Positions 1-12,000 of a DNA stretch of 60,000 bases are shown here, in pieces. Source of the DNA: Symsagittifera roscoffensis (Eukaryota; Xenacoelomorpha; Acoela; Convolutidae); NCBI RefSeq assembly GCF_963678635.1, contig NC_087067.1, positions 45,768,515 to 45,828,514 on the forward strand, in the 5' to 3' direction. Positions within the stretch are counted from its first letter, which is position 1, and each line of letters starts with the position of its first letter. A program made the position numbers and the translations under genes. The notes beneath the pieces were generated by a model that worked only from the letters and a program-made list of their open reading frames with translations, did no database searches and was not told where the DNA came from.

Positions 1-90
1 CTTATATTTTTCTTAACGTCAATGATTTCTGGTATTATTATCTATGGAACCTTATTGCGACCGCTTCTTAAAGATTCGAGCCCTTACCAA

Positions 91-109
91 CCAAAAGGTA
101 TGCCTTTGG
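91..109 (+). other. Conserved hairpin box CCAAAAGG-TATG-CCTTTGG (representative copy)
   Basis: CCAAA and GG pair with CC and TTTGG around a TATG loop, leaving one bulged A. That makes a seven-pair stem in each consensus monomer. The box is kept in a large share of units in every zone. At 53,350-53,367 the extra A is lost, giving a perfect stem (CCAAAGG-TATG-CCTTTGG). Where TATG becomes CATG (14,273, 21,293, 34,731, 36,927) the centre is a palindrome, GGCATGCC. Whether the symmetry binds a protein or extrudes is unknown. Confidence 0.6.
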
Positions 110-173
110 AACTATTCTAGGACAGATATGTTTCCCGGCTACACCTCAGATTTTTCTTAACGTCAATTAATTC

Positions 174-187
174 TGATATTATTATCA
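174..187 (+). other. AT-rich dyad TGATA-TTAT-TATCA (representative copy)
   Basis: Five-base arms TGATA and TATCA are inverted repeats around four bases. The element sits immediately after the EcoRI site in the consensus unit. Substitutions in the spacer (TTAT to TTTT or TCAT) often leave the arms intact. Short dyads are known in many centromeric satellites that lack CENP-B boxes; a functional role here is inference. Confidence 0.5.
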
Positions 188-2699
188 ATGAAACCTTATT
201 GCGACGGCTTCTTAAAGATTCGAGCCAGTAACATCCAAAAGGTATGCCTTTGTAACTATGCTAGGTCAGCTATGTTTCCCGGCTACACCTCATTTTTTTT
301 AACGTCATTGAACTCTGATATTTTTATCAATGGAATTTTTTGCGACCGCTTCTTAGAGATCCGAGCCCTTACTAACCAAAAGGTATGCCTTTGGAACTAT
401 TCTAGGACAGCTATGTTTCACGGCTACACCTCATATTTTTCCTAACGTCAATGATTTTTGATATTAATATCAATAAAAACTTATTGCGACCGCTTCTTAA
501 AGTTTTGAGCCCTTATAAACCAAAAGAAATGACTTTGTAACTATTCTAGGACAGTTATGTTTCCCGGCTACAGCTTAGATTTTGCTTAACGTCAATGAAT
601 TCTGATATTATAATCAATGGAACCTTATTAAGACGACTTCTTAAAGATTCGAGCCCTTACCAACCAAAAGGTATGCCTTTGGAACTTTTCTAGGACAGAT
701 GTGTTTACCGGCTACACCTCAGATTTTTCTTAACGTCAAGGAATTCTGATTTTATTATCAATGGAACCTTATTGCTACGGCTTCTTAAAGATTCGATCCC
801 CTACCAACCAAAAAGTATGCCTTTGTAACTATTCTAGGACAGCTGTGTTTCACGGCTACACCTCATATTTTTCTTAACGTCAATGAATTCTGATATTTTA
901 TCAATGGAATTTTTGCGACCGCTTCTTAAAGATTCGAGCCCTTACTAAACAAAAGGTATGCCTTTGGAACTATTCTAGAACAGCTATGTTTCATGGCTAC
1001 ACCTCATATTTTCTTAACGTCAATGATTTTTGATATTATTATCAAAAGAAACCTATTGCGACCGCTTCTTAAAGATTTGAGTCCTTACCAACCAAAAGTT
1101 ATGACTTTGTAACTATTCTAGGACAGTTATGTTTCCCGGCTACACCTCATATATTTCTTAGCGTCAATGAATTCTTTCATTATTATCTATGGAACCTTAT
1201 TGCGACGGCTTCTTAAAGATTCGAGCCTTTACCAACCAAAAGGTATGCCTTTGGAACTATTCTAGGACAGCTATGTTTCCCGGCTACACCTTAGATTTTT
1301 CTTAACGTCATTGAATTCTAATATTATTATCAAGGGAACCTCATTGCGACCGCTTCTTAAAGATTTGAGCCCTTACGAAGCAAACGAAATGACTTTGTAA
1401 CTATTTTAGGACAGTTGTGTTTCCCGGCTACACCTCATATTTTTCGTAACGTCAATGATTTTTGATATTATTATCAATAGAAACCTATTGCGACCGCTTC
1501 TTTAAGATTTGAGCCCTTACCAACCAAAAGTTATGACTTTGTAACTATTCTAGGACAGTTATGTTTCCCGGCTACACCTCATATATTTCTTAGCGTCAAT
1601 GAATTCTTTTATTATTATCAATGGAACCTTATTGCGACCGCTTCTTAAAGATTCGAGCCAATACCAACCAAAAGGTATGCCTTTGTAACTATTCTAGGAC
1701 AGCTATATTTCCCGGCTACACCTCATATTTTTCTGAACTTCAATGAATTCTGAAATTTTTATCAATGGAATTTTTTGCGACCGCTTCTTAAAGATTCGAG
1801 CCCTTACTAAACAAAAGGTATGCCTTTGGAACTATTCTAGTTCAGCTATGTTTCATGGCTACACCTCATATTTTTCTTAACGTCAATGAATTCTGATATT
1901 TTTATCAATGGAATGTATTGCGACCGCTTCTTAAAGATTTGAGCCCTTACCAACCAAAAGGTATGCCTTTGGAACTATTGTAGAACAGCTATGTTTCATG
2001 GCTACACCTCATATTTTTCTTAACATCAATGAATTTTGATATTATTATCAATGAAACCTTATTGCGACCACTTCTTAAAGATTCGAGCCATTACCAACCA
2101 AAAGGTATGCCTTTGTAACTATTCTAGGACAGATGTGTTTACCGGCTACACCTCAGATTTTTCTTAACGTCAATTAACTCTGATATTATTATCAATGAAA
2201 CCTTATTGCGATGGCTTCTTAAAGATTCGAGCCAGTACCATCCAAAAGGTATGCCTTGGGAACTATTCTAGGACAGCTATGTTTCACGGCTACACCTCAT
2301 TTTTTGTTAACGTCAATGAATTCTGATATTTTATCAATGGAAATTTTTTGCGACCGCTTTTTAAAGATTTGAGCCCTTACCAACCAAAGGTATGACATTG
2401 GAGCTTTTCTAGGACAGCTATGTTTCACGGCTACACCTCATATTTTTCTTAAGGTCAATGAATTCTGATATTTTTATCAATGGATTTTTTTGCGACCGCT
2501 TCTTAAAGATTTGAGCCCTTACCAACCAAAGGTATGACATTGGAGCTTTTCTAGGACAGCTATGTTTCACGGCTACACCTCATTTTTTGTTAACGTCAAT
2601 GAATTCTGATATTTTATCAATGGAAATTTTTTGCGACCGCTTTTTAAAGATTTGAGCCCTTACCAACCAAAAGGTATGACTTTGGAACTTTTCTAGGAC

Positions 2700-3440
2700 A
2701 GCTATGTTTCACGGCTACACCTCAGATTTTTCTTAACGTCCTTGAATTCTGATATTATTATAATGGAACCTTATTGCGACCGCTTCTTAGAAATTTGAGC
2801 CCTTACCATCCAAAAGGTATGACTTTGTAACTATTCTAGGACAGTTATGTTTCCCGGCTGCACCTCATATTTTTCTTAACGTCGATGAATTTTGGTCTTA
2901 TTATCTATGGAACCTTATTGCGACCGCTTCTTAAAGATTCGAGCCATCACCAACCAAAAAGTATGACTTTTGAACTTTTCTAGAACAGCTATGTTTCCCG
3001 GCTACAACTCGGATTTTTCTTAACGTCAATGAATTCTGATAATTTTATCAATGGAATTTTTTGCGACCGCTTCTTAAATGGTCGAGCCCTTACTAAACAA
3101 AAGGTATGCCTTTGTAACTTTTCTAGGACAGCTATGTTTCCCGGCTACACCTCAGATTTTTTTTAACGTCCTTGAATTCTGATATTATTATAATGGAACC
3201 TTATTGCGACCGCTTCTTAGAGATTTGAGCCCTTACCATCCAAAAGGTATGACTTTGTAACTATTCTAGGACAGTTATGTTTGCCGGCTGCACCTCATAT
3301 TTTTCTTAACGTCGATGAATTCTGGTCTTATTATCTATGGAACCTTATTGCGTCCGCTTCTTAAAGATTCGAGCCATCACCAACTAAAAAGTATGACTTT
3401 GGAACTTTTCTAGAACAGCTATGTTTCTTGGCTACACCTC
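2700..3440 (+). repeat. Trimer higher-order repeat, 430 bp, about 1.7 copies
   Basis: The rare GTCCTTGAATTCTGATATTA variant ends its CTTGAATTCT at 2741 and again at 3171, exactly 430 bp apart. The following GTCGATGAATT...GGTCTTATTATC monomer at 2,881 repeats at 3,311 with the same spacing. The phase and variant order agree over about 300 bp, which shows one duplication of a three-monomer block. Confidence 0.85.
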
Positions 3441-3459
3441 ATATTTTTCTTAACGTCAA

Positions 3460-4340
3460 TGAATTTTGATATTTTTTTTCAATGGAATTTTTTGCGACCG
3501 CTTCTTAAAGATTTGAGCCCTTACCAACCAAAAGGTATGACTTTGTAACTATTCTAGGACAGCTATGTTTCATGGCTACACCTCATATTTTTCTTAACGT
3601 CAATGAATTCTGATATTTTATCACTGGAATTTTTTGCGACCGCTTCTTAAAGATTTGAGCCCTTACCAACCAAAAAGTATGACTTTGGAACTTTTCTAGG
3701 ACTGCTATGTTTCATGGCTACACCTCATATTTTTCTTAACGTCAATGAATTCTGATATTTTTATCATTGGAATTTTTTGCGACCGCTTCTTAAAGATTCG
3801 AGCCCTCTCTAAACAAAAGGTATGCCTTTGTAACTAATCTAGGACAGCTATGTTTCCCGGCTACACCTCAGATTTTTCCTAACGTCAATGAATTCTGATA
3901 TTTTTTTCAATGGAATTTTTTGCGACCGCTTCTTAAAGATTTGAGCCCTTACCAACCAAAAGGTATGACTTTGTAACTATTCTAGGACAGCTATGTTTCA
4001 TGGCTACACCTCATATTTTTCTTAACGTCAATGAATTCTGATATTTTATCACTGGAATTTTTTGCGACCGCTTCTTAAAGATTTGAGCCCTTACCAACCA
4101 AAAAGTATGACTTTGGAACTTTTCTAGGACTGCTATGTTTCATGGCTACACCTCATATTTTTCTTAACGTCAATGAATTCTGATATTTTTATCATTGGAA
4201 TTTTTTGCGACCGCTTCTTAAAGATTCGAGCCCTCTCTAAACAAAAGGTATGCCTTTGTAACTAATCTAGGACAGCTATGTTTCCCGGCTACACCTCAGA
4301 TTTCTCCTAACGTCAATGAATTCTGATATTTTTTTCAATG
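3460..4340 (+). repeat. Trimer higher-order repeat, 428 bp, two copies plus a partial
   Basis: Three successive monomers carry TTTTTTCAATGG, TTTTATCACTGG and TTTTTATCATTGG. The set then repeats in the same order. The diagnostic TCACTGG falls at 3,622 and 4,050, a step of 428 bp. A third round begins with TTTTTTTCAATGG near 4,335 and then diverges. The two copies look nearly identical by eye (one difference noticed: TTTTTCCTAAC against TTTCTCCTAAC near 4,300). Confidence 0.88.
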
Positions 4341-4439
4341 GAATTTTTTGCGAACGCTTCTTAAAGATTTGAGCCCTTACCAACCAAAGGTATGTTTTTG
4401 GAACTTTTCTAGGACAACTAAGTTTCACGGCTACACCTC

Positions 4440-5310
4440 ATAGTTTTCTTAACGTCACTGAATTCTGGTATTATTATCAATGGAACATTATTGCGACCCC
4501 TTCTTAAAGATTTGAGCCCTTACCAACCAAAAAGTATGACTTTGTAACTATTCTAGGACAGTTATATTTCCCAGCTACACCTCATATTTTACTTAGCGTC
4601 AATGAATTCTTTTATTATTATCTATGGAACCTTATTGCGACCGCTTCTTAAAGATTCGGCCCTCTCTAAACAAAAGGTATGCCTTTGTAACTATTCTAGG
4701 ACAGCTATGTTTCCCGGCTACACCTCAGATTTTTCCTAACGTCAATGAATTCTAATATTTTTTTCAATGGAATTTTTTGCGACCGCTTCTTAAAGATTTG
4801 AGCCCTTACCAACCAAAGGTATGACTTTGGAACTTTTCTAGGACAGCTAAGTTCCACGGCTACACCTCATAGTTTTCTCAACGTCAATGAAATCTGATAT
4901 TTTTTTCATTGGAATTTTTTGCGACCGCTTCTTAAAGATTTGAGCCCTTACTAAACAAAAGGTTTGCCTTTGTAACTATTCTAGGGCAGCTATGTTTCCC
5001 GGTTACACCTCAGATTTTTCTTAACGTCATTGAATTCTGATATTATTATCAATGGAACATTATTGCGACCCCTTCTTAAAGATTTGAGCCCTTACCAACC
5101 AAAAGGTATGACTTTGTAACTATTCTAGGACAGTTATATTTCCCAGCTACACCTCATATTTTACTTAGCGTCAATGAATTCTTTTATTATTATCTATGGA
5201 ACCTTATTGCGACCGCTTCTTAAAGATTTGAGCCCTTACTAAACAAAAGGTATGCCTTTGTAACTATTCTAGGACAGCTATGTTTCCCGGTTACACCTCA
5301 GATTTTTCTT
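4440..5310 (+). repeat. Tetramer (572 bp) and dimer (288 bp) duplications of the GGAACATTATTG monomer
   Basis: The variant GGAACATTATTGCGACCCC starts at 4,482, 5,054 and 5,342, giving steps of 572 and 288 bp. Each is followed by a monomer with TTACTTAGCGTCAATG and ATTCTTTTATTATTATC. These two monomers become units 1 and 2 of the octamer immediately to the right, so this stretch looks like an earlier, smaller stage of that block. Confidence 0.8.
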
Positions 5311-8300
5311 AACGTCATTGAATTCTGATATTATTATCAATGGAACATTATTGCGACCCCTTCTTAAAGATTTGAGCCCTTACCAACCAAAAGGTATGAC
5401 TTTGTAACTATTCTAGGACAGTTATATTTCCCAGCTACACCTCATATTTTACTTAGCGTCAATGAATTCTTTTATTATTATCTATGGAACCTTATTGCGA
5501 CCGCTTCTTAAAGATTCGAGCCATTACCAACCAAAAGGTATGCCTTTGTAACTATTCTAGGACAGCTATGTTTCCCGGCTACACCTCATATTTTTCTTAA
5601 GGTCGATGAATTCTGGTATTATTATCTATGGAACCTTATTGCGACCGCTTCTTAAAGATTCGAGCCATTAACAACCAAAAGGTATGCCTTTGTAACTAAT
5701 CTAGGACAGCTATGTTTCCCGGCTACACCTCATAATTTTCTTAACGTCAATGAATTCTGTTATTTTTATCAATGGATTTTTTTGCGACCGCTTCTCAAAG
5801 GTTCGAGCCCTTAATAACCAAAAGGTATGCTTTTAGAACTATTCTAGGACAGCTATGTTTCCCGGCTACACCTCATAATTTTCTTAATGTCAATGAATTC
5901 TGATTATATTATCAATGGAACCTTATTGCGAGCGCGTCTTCAAGATTCGAGCCCTTACCACCAAAAGGTATGCCTTTGGAACTATTCTAGGACAGCTATG
6001 TTTCCCGGCTAAACTTCATGTTTTTCTTAACGTCAATGAAGTCTGATATTATTATCAATTAAACCTTATTGCGACCGCTTTTAAAGATTCGAGCCCATAC
6101 CAACCGAAAAGAATGCCCTTGGAGTTTTTCATGGACAGCTATCTTCCCGGCTACAACTCATATTTAACTTAACGTCAAGGAATTCTGATATTTTTTTCAA
6201 TGGAATTTTTTGCGACCGCTTCTTAAAGATTTGAGCCCTTACCAACCAAAGGTATGACTTTGGAACTTTTCTAGGACAGCTAAGTTTCACGGTTACACCT
6301 CATAGTTTTCTCAACGTCAATGAAATCTGATATTTTTTTCATTGGAATTTTTTGCGACCGCTTCTTAAAGATTTGAGCCCTTACTAAACAAAAGGTATGC
6401 CTTTGTAACTATTCTAGGACAGCTATGTTTCCCGGCTAAACTTCATGTTTTTCTTAACGTCAATGAAGTCTGATATTATTATCAATTAAACCTTATTGCG
6501 ACCGCTTTTAAAGATTCGAGCCCATACCAACCGAAAAGAATGCCCTTGGAGTTTTTCATGGACAGCTATCTTCCCGGCTACAACTCATATTTAACTTAAC
6601 GTCAAGGAATTCTGATATTTTTTTCAATGGAATTTTTTGCGACCGCTTCTTAAAGATTTGAGCCCTTACCAACCAAAGGTATGACTTTGGAACTTTTCTA
6701 GGACAGCTAAGTTTCACGGTTACACCTCATAGTTTTCTCAACGTCAATGAAATCTGATATTTTTTTCATTGGAATTTTTTGCGACCGCTTCTTAAAGATT
6801 TGAGCCCTTACTAAACAAAAGGTATGCCTTTGTAACTATTCTAGGACAGCTATGTTTCCCGGTTACACCTCAGATTTTTCTTAACGTCATTGAATTCTGA
6901 TATTATTATCAATGGAACATTATTGCGACCCCTTCTTAAAGATTTGAGCCCTTACCAACCAAAAGGTATGACTTTGTAACTATTCTAGGACAGTTATATT
7001 TCCCAGCTACACCTCATATTTTACTTAGCGTCAATGAATTCTTTTATTATTATCTATGGAACCTTATTGCGACCGCTTCTTAAAGATTCGAGCCATTACC
7101 AACCAAAAGGTATGCCTTTGTAACTATTCTAGGACAGCTATGTTTCCCGGCTACACCTCATATTTTTCTTAAGGTCGATGAATTCTGGTATTATTATCTA
7201 TGGAACCTTATTGCGACCGCTTCTTAAAGATTCGAGCCATTAACAACCAAAAGGTATGCCTTTGTAACTAATCTAGGACAGCTATGTTTCCCGGCTACAC
7301 CTCATAATTTTCTTAACGTCAATGAAGTCTGTTATTTTTATCAATGGATTTTTTTGCGACCGCTTCTCAAAGGTTCGAGCCCTTACTAACCAAAAGGTAT
7401 GCCTTTAGAACTATTCTAGGACAGTTATGTTTCCCGGCTACACCTCATAATTTTCTTAATGTCAATGAATTCTGATTATATTATCAATGGAACCTTATTG
7501 CGAGCGCTTCTTCAAGATTCGACCCCTTACCACCAGAAGGTATGCCTTTGGAACTATTCTAGGACAGCTATGTTTCCCGGCTAAACTTCATGTTTTTCTT
7601 AACGTCAATGAAGTCTGATATTATTATCAATTAAACCTTATTGCGACCGCTTTTAAAGATTCGAGCCCTTACCAACCGAAAAGAATGCTCTTGGAGTTTT
7701 TCATGGACAGCTATCTTCCCGGCTACAACTCATATTTTACTTAACGTCAAGGAATTCTGATATTTTCTTCAATGGAATTTTTTGCGACCGCTTCTTAAAG
7801 ATTTGAGCCCTTACCAACCAAAGGTATGACTTTGGAACTTTTCTAGGACAGCTAAGTTTCACGGCTACACCTCATAGTTTTCTCAACGTCAATGAAATCT
7901 GATATTTTTTTCATTGGAGTTTTTTGCGACCGCTTCTTACAGATTCGAGCCCTTACTAAACAAAAGGTATGCCTTTGTAACTATTCTAGGACAGCTATGT
8001 TTCCCGGTTACACCTCAGATTTTTCTTAACGTCATTGAATTCTGATATTATTATCAATGGAACATTATTGCGACCCCTTCTTAAAGATTTGAGCCCTTAC
8101 AAACCAAAAGGTATGACTTTGTAACTATTCTAGGACAGTTATATTTCCCAGCTACACCTCATATTTTACTTAGCGTCAATGAATTCTTTTATTATTATCT
8201 ATGGAACCTTATTGCGACCGCTTTTTAAAGATTCGAGCCATTACCAACCAAAAGGTATGCCTGTGTAACTATTCTAGGACAGCTATGTTTCCCGGCTACA

Positions 8301-9000
8301 CCTCATTTTTTTCTTAAGGTCGATGAATTCTGGTATTTTTATCTATGGAACCTTATTGCGACCGCTTCTTAAAGATTCGAGCCATTAACAACCAAAAAGT
8401 ATGCCTTTGTAACTATTCTAGGACAGCTATGTTTCCCGGCTACACCTCATAATTTTCTTAACGTCAATGAAGTCTGTTATTTTTATCAATGGATTTTTTT
8501 GCGACCGCTTCTCAAAGGTTCGAGCCCTTACTAACCAAAAGGTATGCCTTTAGAACTATTCTAGGACAGCTATGTTTCCCGGCTACACCTCATAATTTTC
8601 TTAATGTCAATGAATTCTGATTATATTATCAATGGAACCTTATTGCGAGCGCTTCTTCAAGATTCGAGCCCTTACCACCAGAAGGTATGCCTTTGGAACT
8701 ATTCTAGGACAGCTATGTTTCCCGGCTAAACTTCATGTTTTTCTTAACGTCAATGAAGTCTGATATTATTATCAATTAAACCTTATTGCGACCGCTTTTA
8801 AAGATTCGAGCCCTTACCAACCGAAAAGAATGCCCTTGGCGTTTTTCAAGGACAGCTATCTTCCCGGCTACAACTCATATTTTACTTAACGTCAATGAAT
8901 TCTGATTATATTATCAAAGGAACTTTATTTCGACCGCTTCTTGAAGATTCGAGCCCTTACCAACCAAAAGGTATGCCTTTGGAACTAATCTAAGACAGCT
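5310..9000 (+). repeat. Octamer higher-order repeat, 1,145 bp, about three copies
   Basis: Eight monomer types occur in fixed order, recognised by: GGAACATTATTG; GAATTCTTTTATTATTATC; TTAAGGTCGATG; GTTATTTTTATCAATGGATT; TTAATGTCAATG with GCGAGCG; GGCTAAACTTCATG with ATCAATTAAACC; AACTCATATTT with GTCAAGGAATTC; and CATAGTTTTCTCAACG. GGAACATTATTG recurs at 6,914 and 8,059. The GAATGC(C/T)C landmark recurs at 6,538, 7,683 and 8,828. All these steps are exactly 1,145 bp. The first copy carries an internal trimer duplication, and the third diverges at its seventh monomer (about 8,880). Confidence 0.9.
6005..6858 (+). repeat. Nested 427-bp trimer duplication inside the first octamer copy
   Basis: Monomers 6-7-8 of the octamer occur twice in succession. 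GGCTAAACTTCATG occurs at about 6,008 and 6,435, and GAATGCCCTTGG at 6,111 and 6,538, both 427 bp apart. The two copies appear identical apart from scattered single bases. Copies two and three of the octamer have this trimer once, so the duplication is specific to the first copy. Confidence 0.88.
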
Positions 9001-12000
9001 ATGTTTCCCGGCTAAACCTCATATTTTTCTTAACGTCAATAAATTCTGGTATTTTTATCTATGGAACCTTTGCGACCGCTTCTTAAAGATTCGAGCCATT
9101 AACAACCAAAAAGTATGCCTTTGTAACTATTCTAGGACAGCTATGTTTCCCGGCTACACCTCAAAATTTTCTTAACGTCAATGAAGTCTGTTATTTTTAT
9201 CAAGGGATTTTTTTGCGATCGCTTCTCAAAGGTTCGAGCCCTTACTAACCAAAAGGTATGCCTTTAGAACTATTCTAGGAAGCTATGTTTCCCGGCTACA
9301 CCTCATAATTTTCTTAATGTCAATGAATTCTGATTATATTATCAATGGAACCTTATTGCGACCGCTTTTAAAGATTCGAGCCCTTACCAACCGAAAAGAA
9401 TGCCCTTGGAGTTTTTCAAGGACAGCTATCTTCCCGGCTACAATTCATATTTTACTTAACGTCAATGAATTCTGAAATTATTATCAAAGGAACCTTATTG
9501 CGACCGCTTCTTGAAGATTCGAGCCCTTACCAACAAAAAAGTATGCCTTTGTAACTATTCTAGGACAGCTATGTTTCCCGGCTACACCTCAAAATTTTCT
9601 TAACGTCAATGAAGTCTGTTATTTTTATCAATGGATTTTTTTGCGACCGCTTCTTCAAGATTCGAGCCCTTACCACCAGAAGGTATGCCTTTGGAACTAT
9701 TCTAGGACAGCTATGTTTCCCGGCTAAACTTCATGTTTTTCTTAACGTCAATGAAGTCTGATATTATTATCAATTAGACCTTATTGCGACCGCTTTTAAA
9801 GATTCGAGCCCTTACCAACCGAAAAGAATGCCCTTGGAGTTTTTCAAGGACAGCTATCTTCCCGGCTACAACTCATATTTTACTTAACGTCAATGAATTC
9901 TGAAATTATTATCAAAGGAACTTTATTGCGACCGCTTCTTGAAGATTCGAGCCCTTACCAACAAACAACTATGCCTTTGGAACTATTCTGCGACAGCTAT
10001 GTTTCACGGCTACACTTCATGTTTTTCTTAACCTCAATGATTTTTGATATTATTATCAATAGAAATTTTTTGCAATCGCTTCTTAAAGATTCGAGCGCTT
10101 CAACCAAAAGGTATGACTCTGGAACTATTCTAGGAGAGTTATGTTTCCCGGCTACACCTTATATTTTTATTAACGTCAATGAATTCTGGTATTATTATCT
10201 ATGGAACCTTATTGCGACCGCTTCTTAAAGATTCGAGCCCTTACCCACCAAAAGGTATGCCTTTGGAACTATTCTAGGACAGATATGTTTCCCAGCTACA
10301 CCTCAGATTTTTCTTAACCTCAATGAATTCTGATATTATTATCAATGGAACCCTATTGCGACCGCTTCTTAAAGATTCGAGCCATTACCAACCAAAAGGT
10401 ATGTCTTTGTAATTATTCTAGGACAGCTATGTTTCCCGGCAACACCTCATTTTTCTAACGTCAATGAAATCTGATATTTTTTTAAAGGAATTTTTTTGCG
10501 ACCGCTTCTTAAAGATTCGTGCCCTTACTAGCCAAAAGGTATGCCTTTGGAACTATTCTAGGACAGCAATGTTTCACGGCTACACCTCATAATTTTCTTA
10601 ACGTCAATGAATTCAGATATTTTTATCAATGGAATTTTTTGGGACCGTATCTTAAAGATTCGAGCTCTTACTAAACTAAAGGTTTGCCTTTGGAACTATT
10701 CTGGAACAGCTATGTTGCATGGCTACACCTCATATTTTTCTTAACTTCAACGATTTTTGATATTATTATCAATAGAAACTTATTGCGACCGCTTCATAAA
10801 GATTTGAGCCCTTACCAACCAAAAGTTATGACTTTGTAACTATTCTAGAACAGTTATGTTTTGCGGCTACTCCTCATATTTTTCTTAGCGTCAATGAATT
10901 TTGGTAATATTATCTATGGAACTTTATTGCGACCGCTTCTTAAAGATTCGAGCCATTAACAACCCAAAAGTATGCCCTTGTAACTATTCTAGGTCAGCTA
11001 TGTTTCCCGGCTACAACTCATTTCTTTTTAACGTCAATGAATTCTGATATTTTTATCAATGGAACTTTTTTGCGACCTCTTCTTAAAGACTCGAGTCCTT
11101 ACTAACCAAAAGGTATGCCTTTGGAACTTTTCTAGGACAGCTGTGTTTCACGGCTACACCTCATATTTTTCTTAACGTCAATGAGTTCTGATATTTTTAT
11201 CAATGGAATTTTTACTACCGCTTCTTAGAGATTCGAGCCCTTACTAAACAAAAGGTATGCCTTTGGAACTATTCTAGAACAGCTATGTTTCATGGCTACA
11301 CCTCATATTTTTCTTAACGTCAATGAATTCTGGTATTATTATCTATGGAACCTTATTTTGACCGCTTCTTAAAGATTCGAGCCCTTACCAACCAAAAGGT
11401 ATGCCTTTGGAACTATTCTAGGACAGCTATGTTTCCCGGCTACACCTCAGATTTTTCTTGACATCATTGAATTCCGAAATTATTATCATTGAAATCTTAT
11501 TGCGACCGCTTCTTAAAGTTTTGAGCCCTTACCAACCAAAAGGTATGACTTTGAAACTATTCTAGGACAGTTATGTTTCCCGGCTACACCTCATATTTTT
11601 CTTAACGTCGATGAATTCTGGTTTTTTTATCTATGGAACCTTATTGCGACCGCTTCTTAAAGATTCAGGCCATTACCAACCAAAAAGTATGCCTTTGTAA
11701 CTAATCTAGGACAACTATGTTTCCCGGCTACACCTCAATTTTTTTTAACGTCAATGAAGTCTAATAATTTTATCAATGGAACTTTTTTGCGACCGCTTCT
11801 CAAAGATTGGAGCCCTTACAAACCAAAAAGTATGCCTTTGGAACTATTCTAGGACAGCTATGTTTCACGGCTTTACTTCATTTTTTCCTTAACGACAATG
11901 AATTCTGATATTATTATCAATGGAACCTTATTGCGACCGCTTTTTCAAGATTCGAGCCCTTACTAACCAAAAGGTATGCCTTTGGAACTCTTCTAGGACA

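Larger units (their letters stand above)
1..2690 (+). repeat. Zone 1 left part: diverged monomers with weak trimer periodicity
   Basis: About 19 monomers of mixed subtype. Typical variants are TTTGTAACTATTCTAGG in place of TTTGGAACTATTC, TTTGAGCC in place of TTCGAGCC, and GGAATTTTTTGCGACC in place of GGAACCTTATTGCGACC. A run with TTAGCGTCAATGAATTCTTT near 1,160 recurs near 1,590 (about 435 bp, three units). The unusual CGAGCCAGTA at 221 recurs at 2,228, a spacing of about fourteen units. A TTGTTAACGTC variant recurs near 2,305 and 2,590, a dimer step. No other kind of feature is visible here. Confidence 0.85.

Noticed and set aside
61-90. tRNA gene suggested by TTCGAGCCC
   Set aside because: Only a T-arm-like stem-loop is present. 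There is no D arm, anticodon arm or acceptor stem at proper spacing, so no tRNA gene is called; the element is kept only as a low-interest finding.
116-134. CENP-B box-like match around TTTCCCGGCTACACCTCAT
   Set aside because: Compared with the reverse complement of the core NTTCGNNNNANNCGGGN it fits 7 of 9 fixed positions, but the CGAA half is CTCA. Zone 3 also changes the fixed T (GGCCACACC). The match is too degenerate and not preserved, so I do not call a CENP-B box.
9893-10228. 111-codon ORF, repeated at 16,487-16,822
   Set aside because: It translates two and a half satellite monomers. Its length comes from small changes that remove the normal once-per-monomer stop. The repeat of the ORF is explained by the macro-duplication. 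There is no recognisable domain and no unique sequence.
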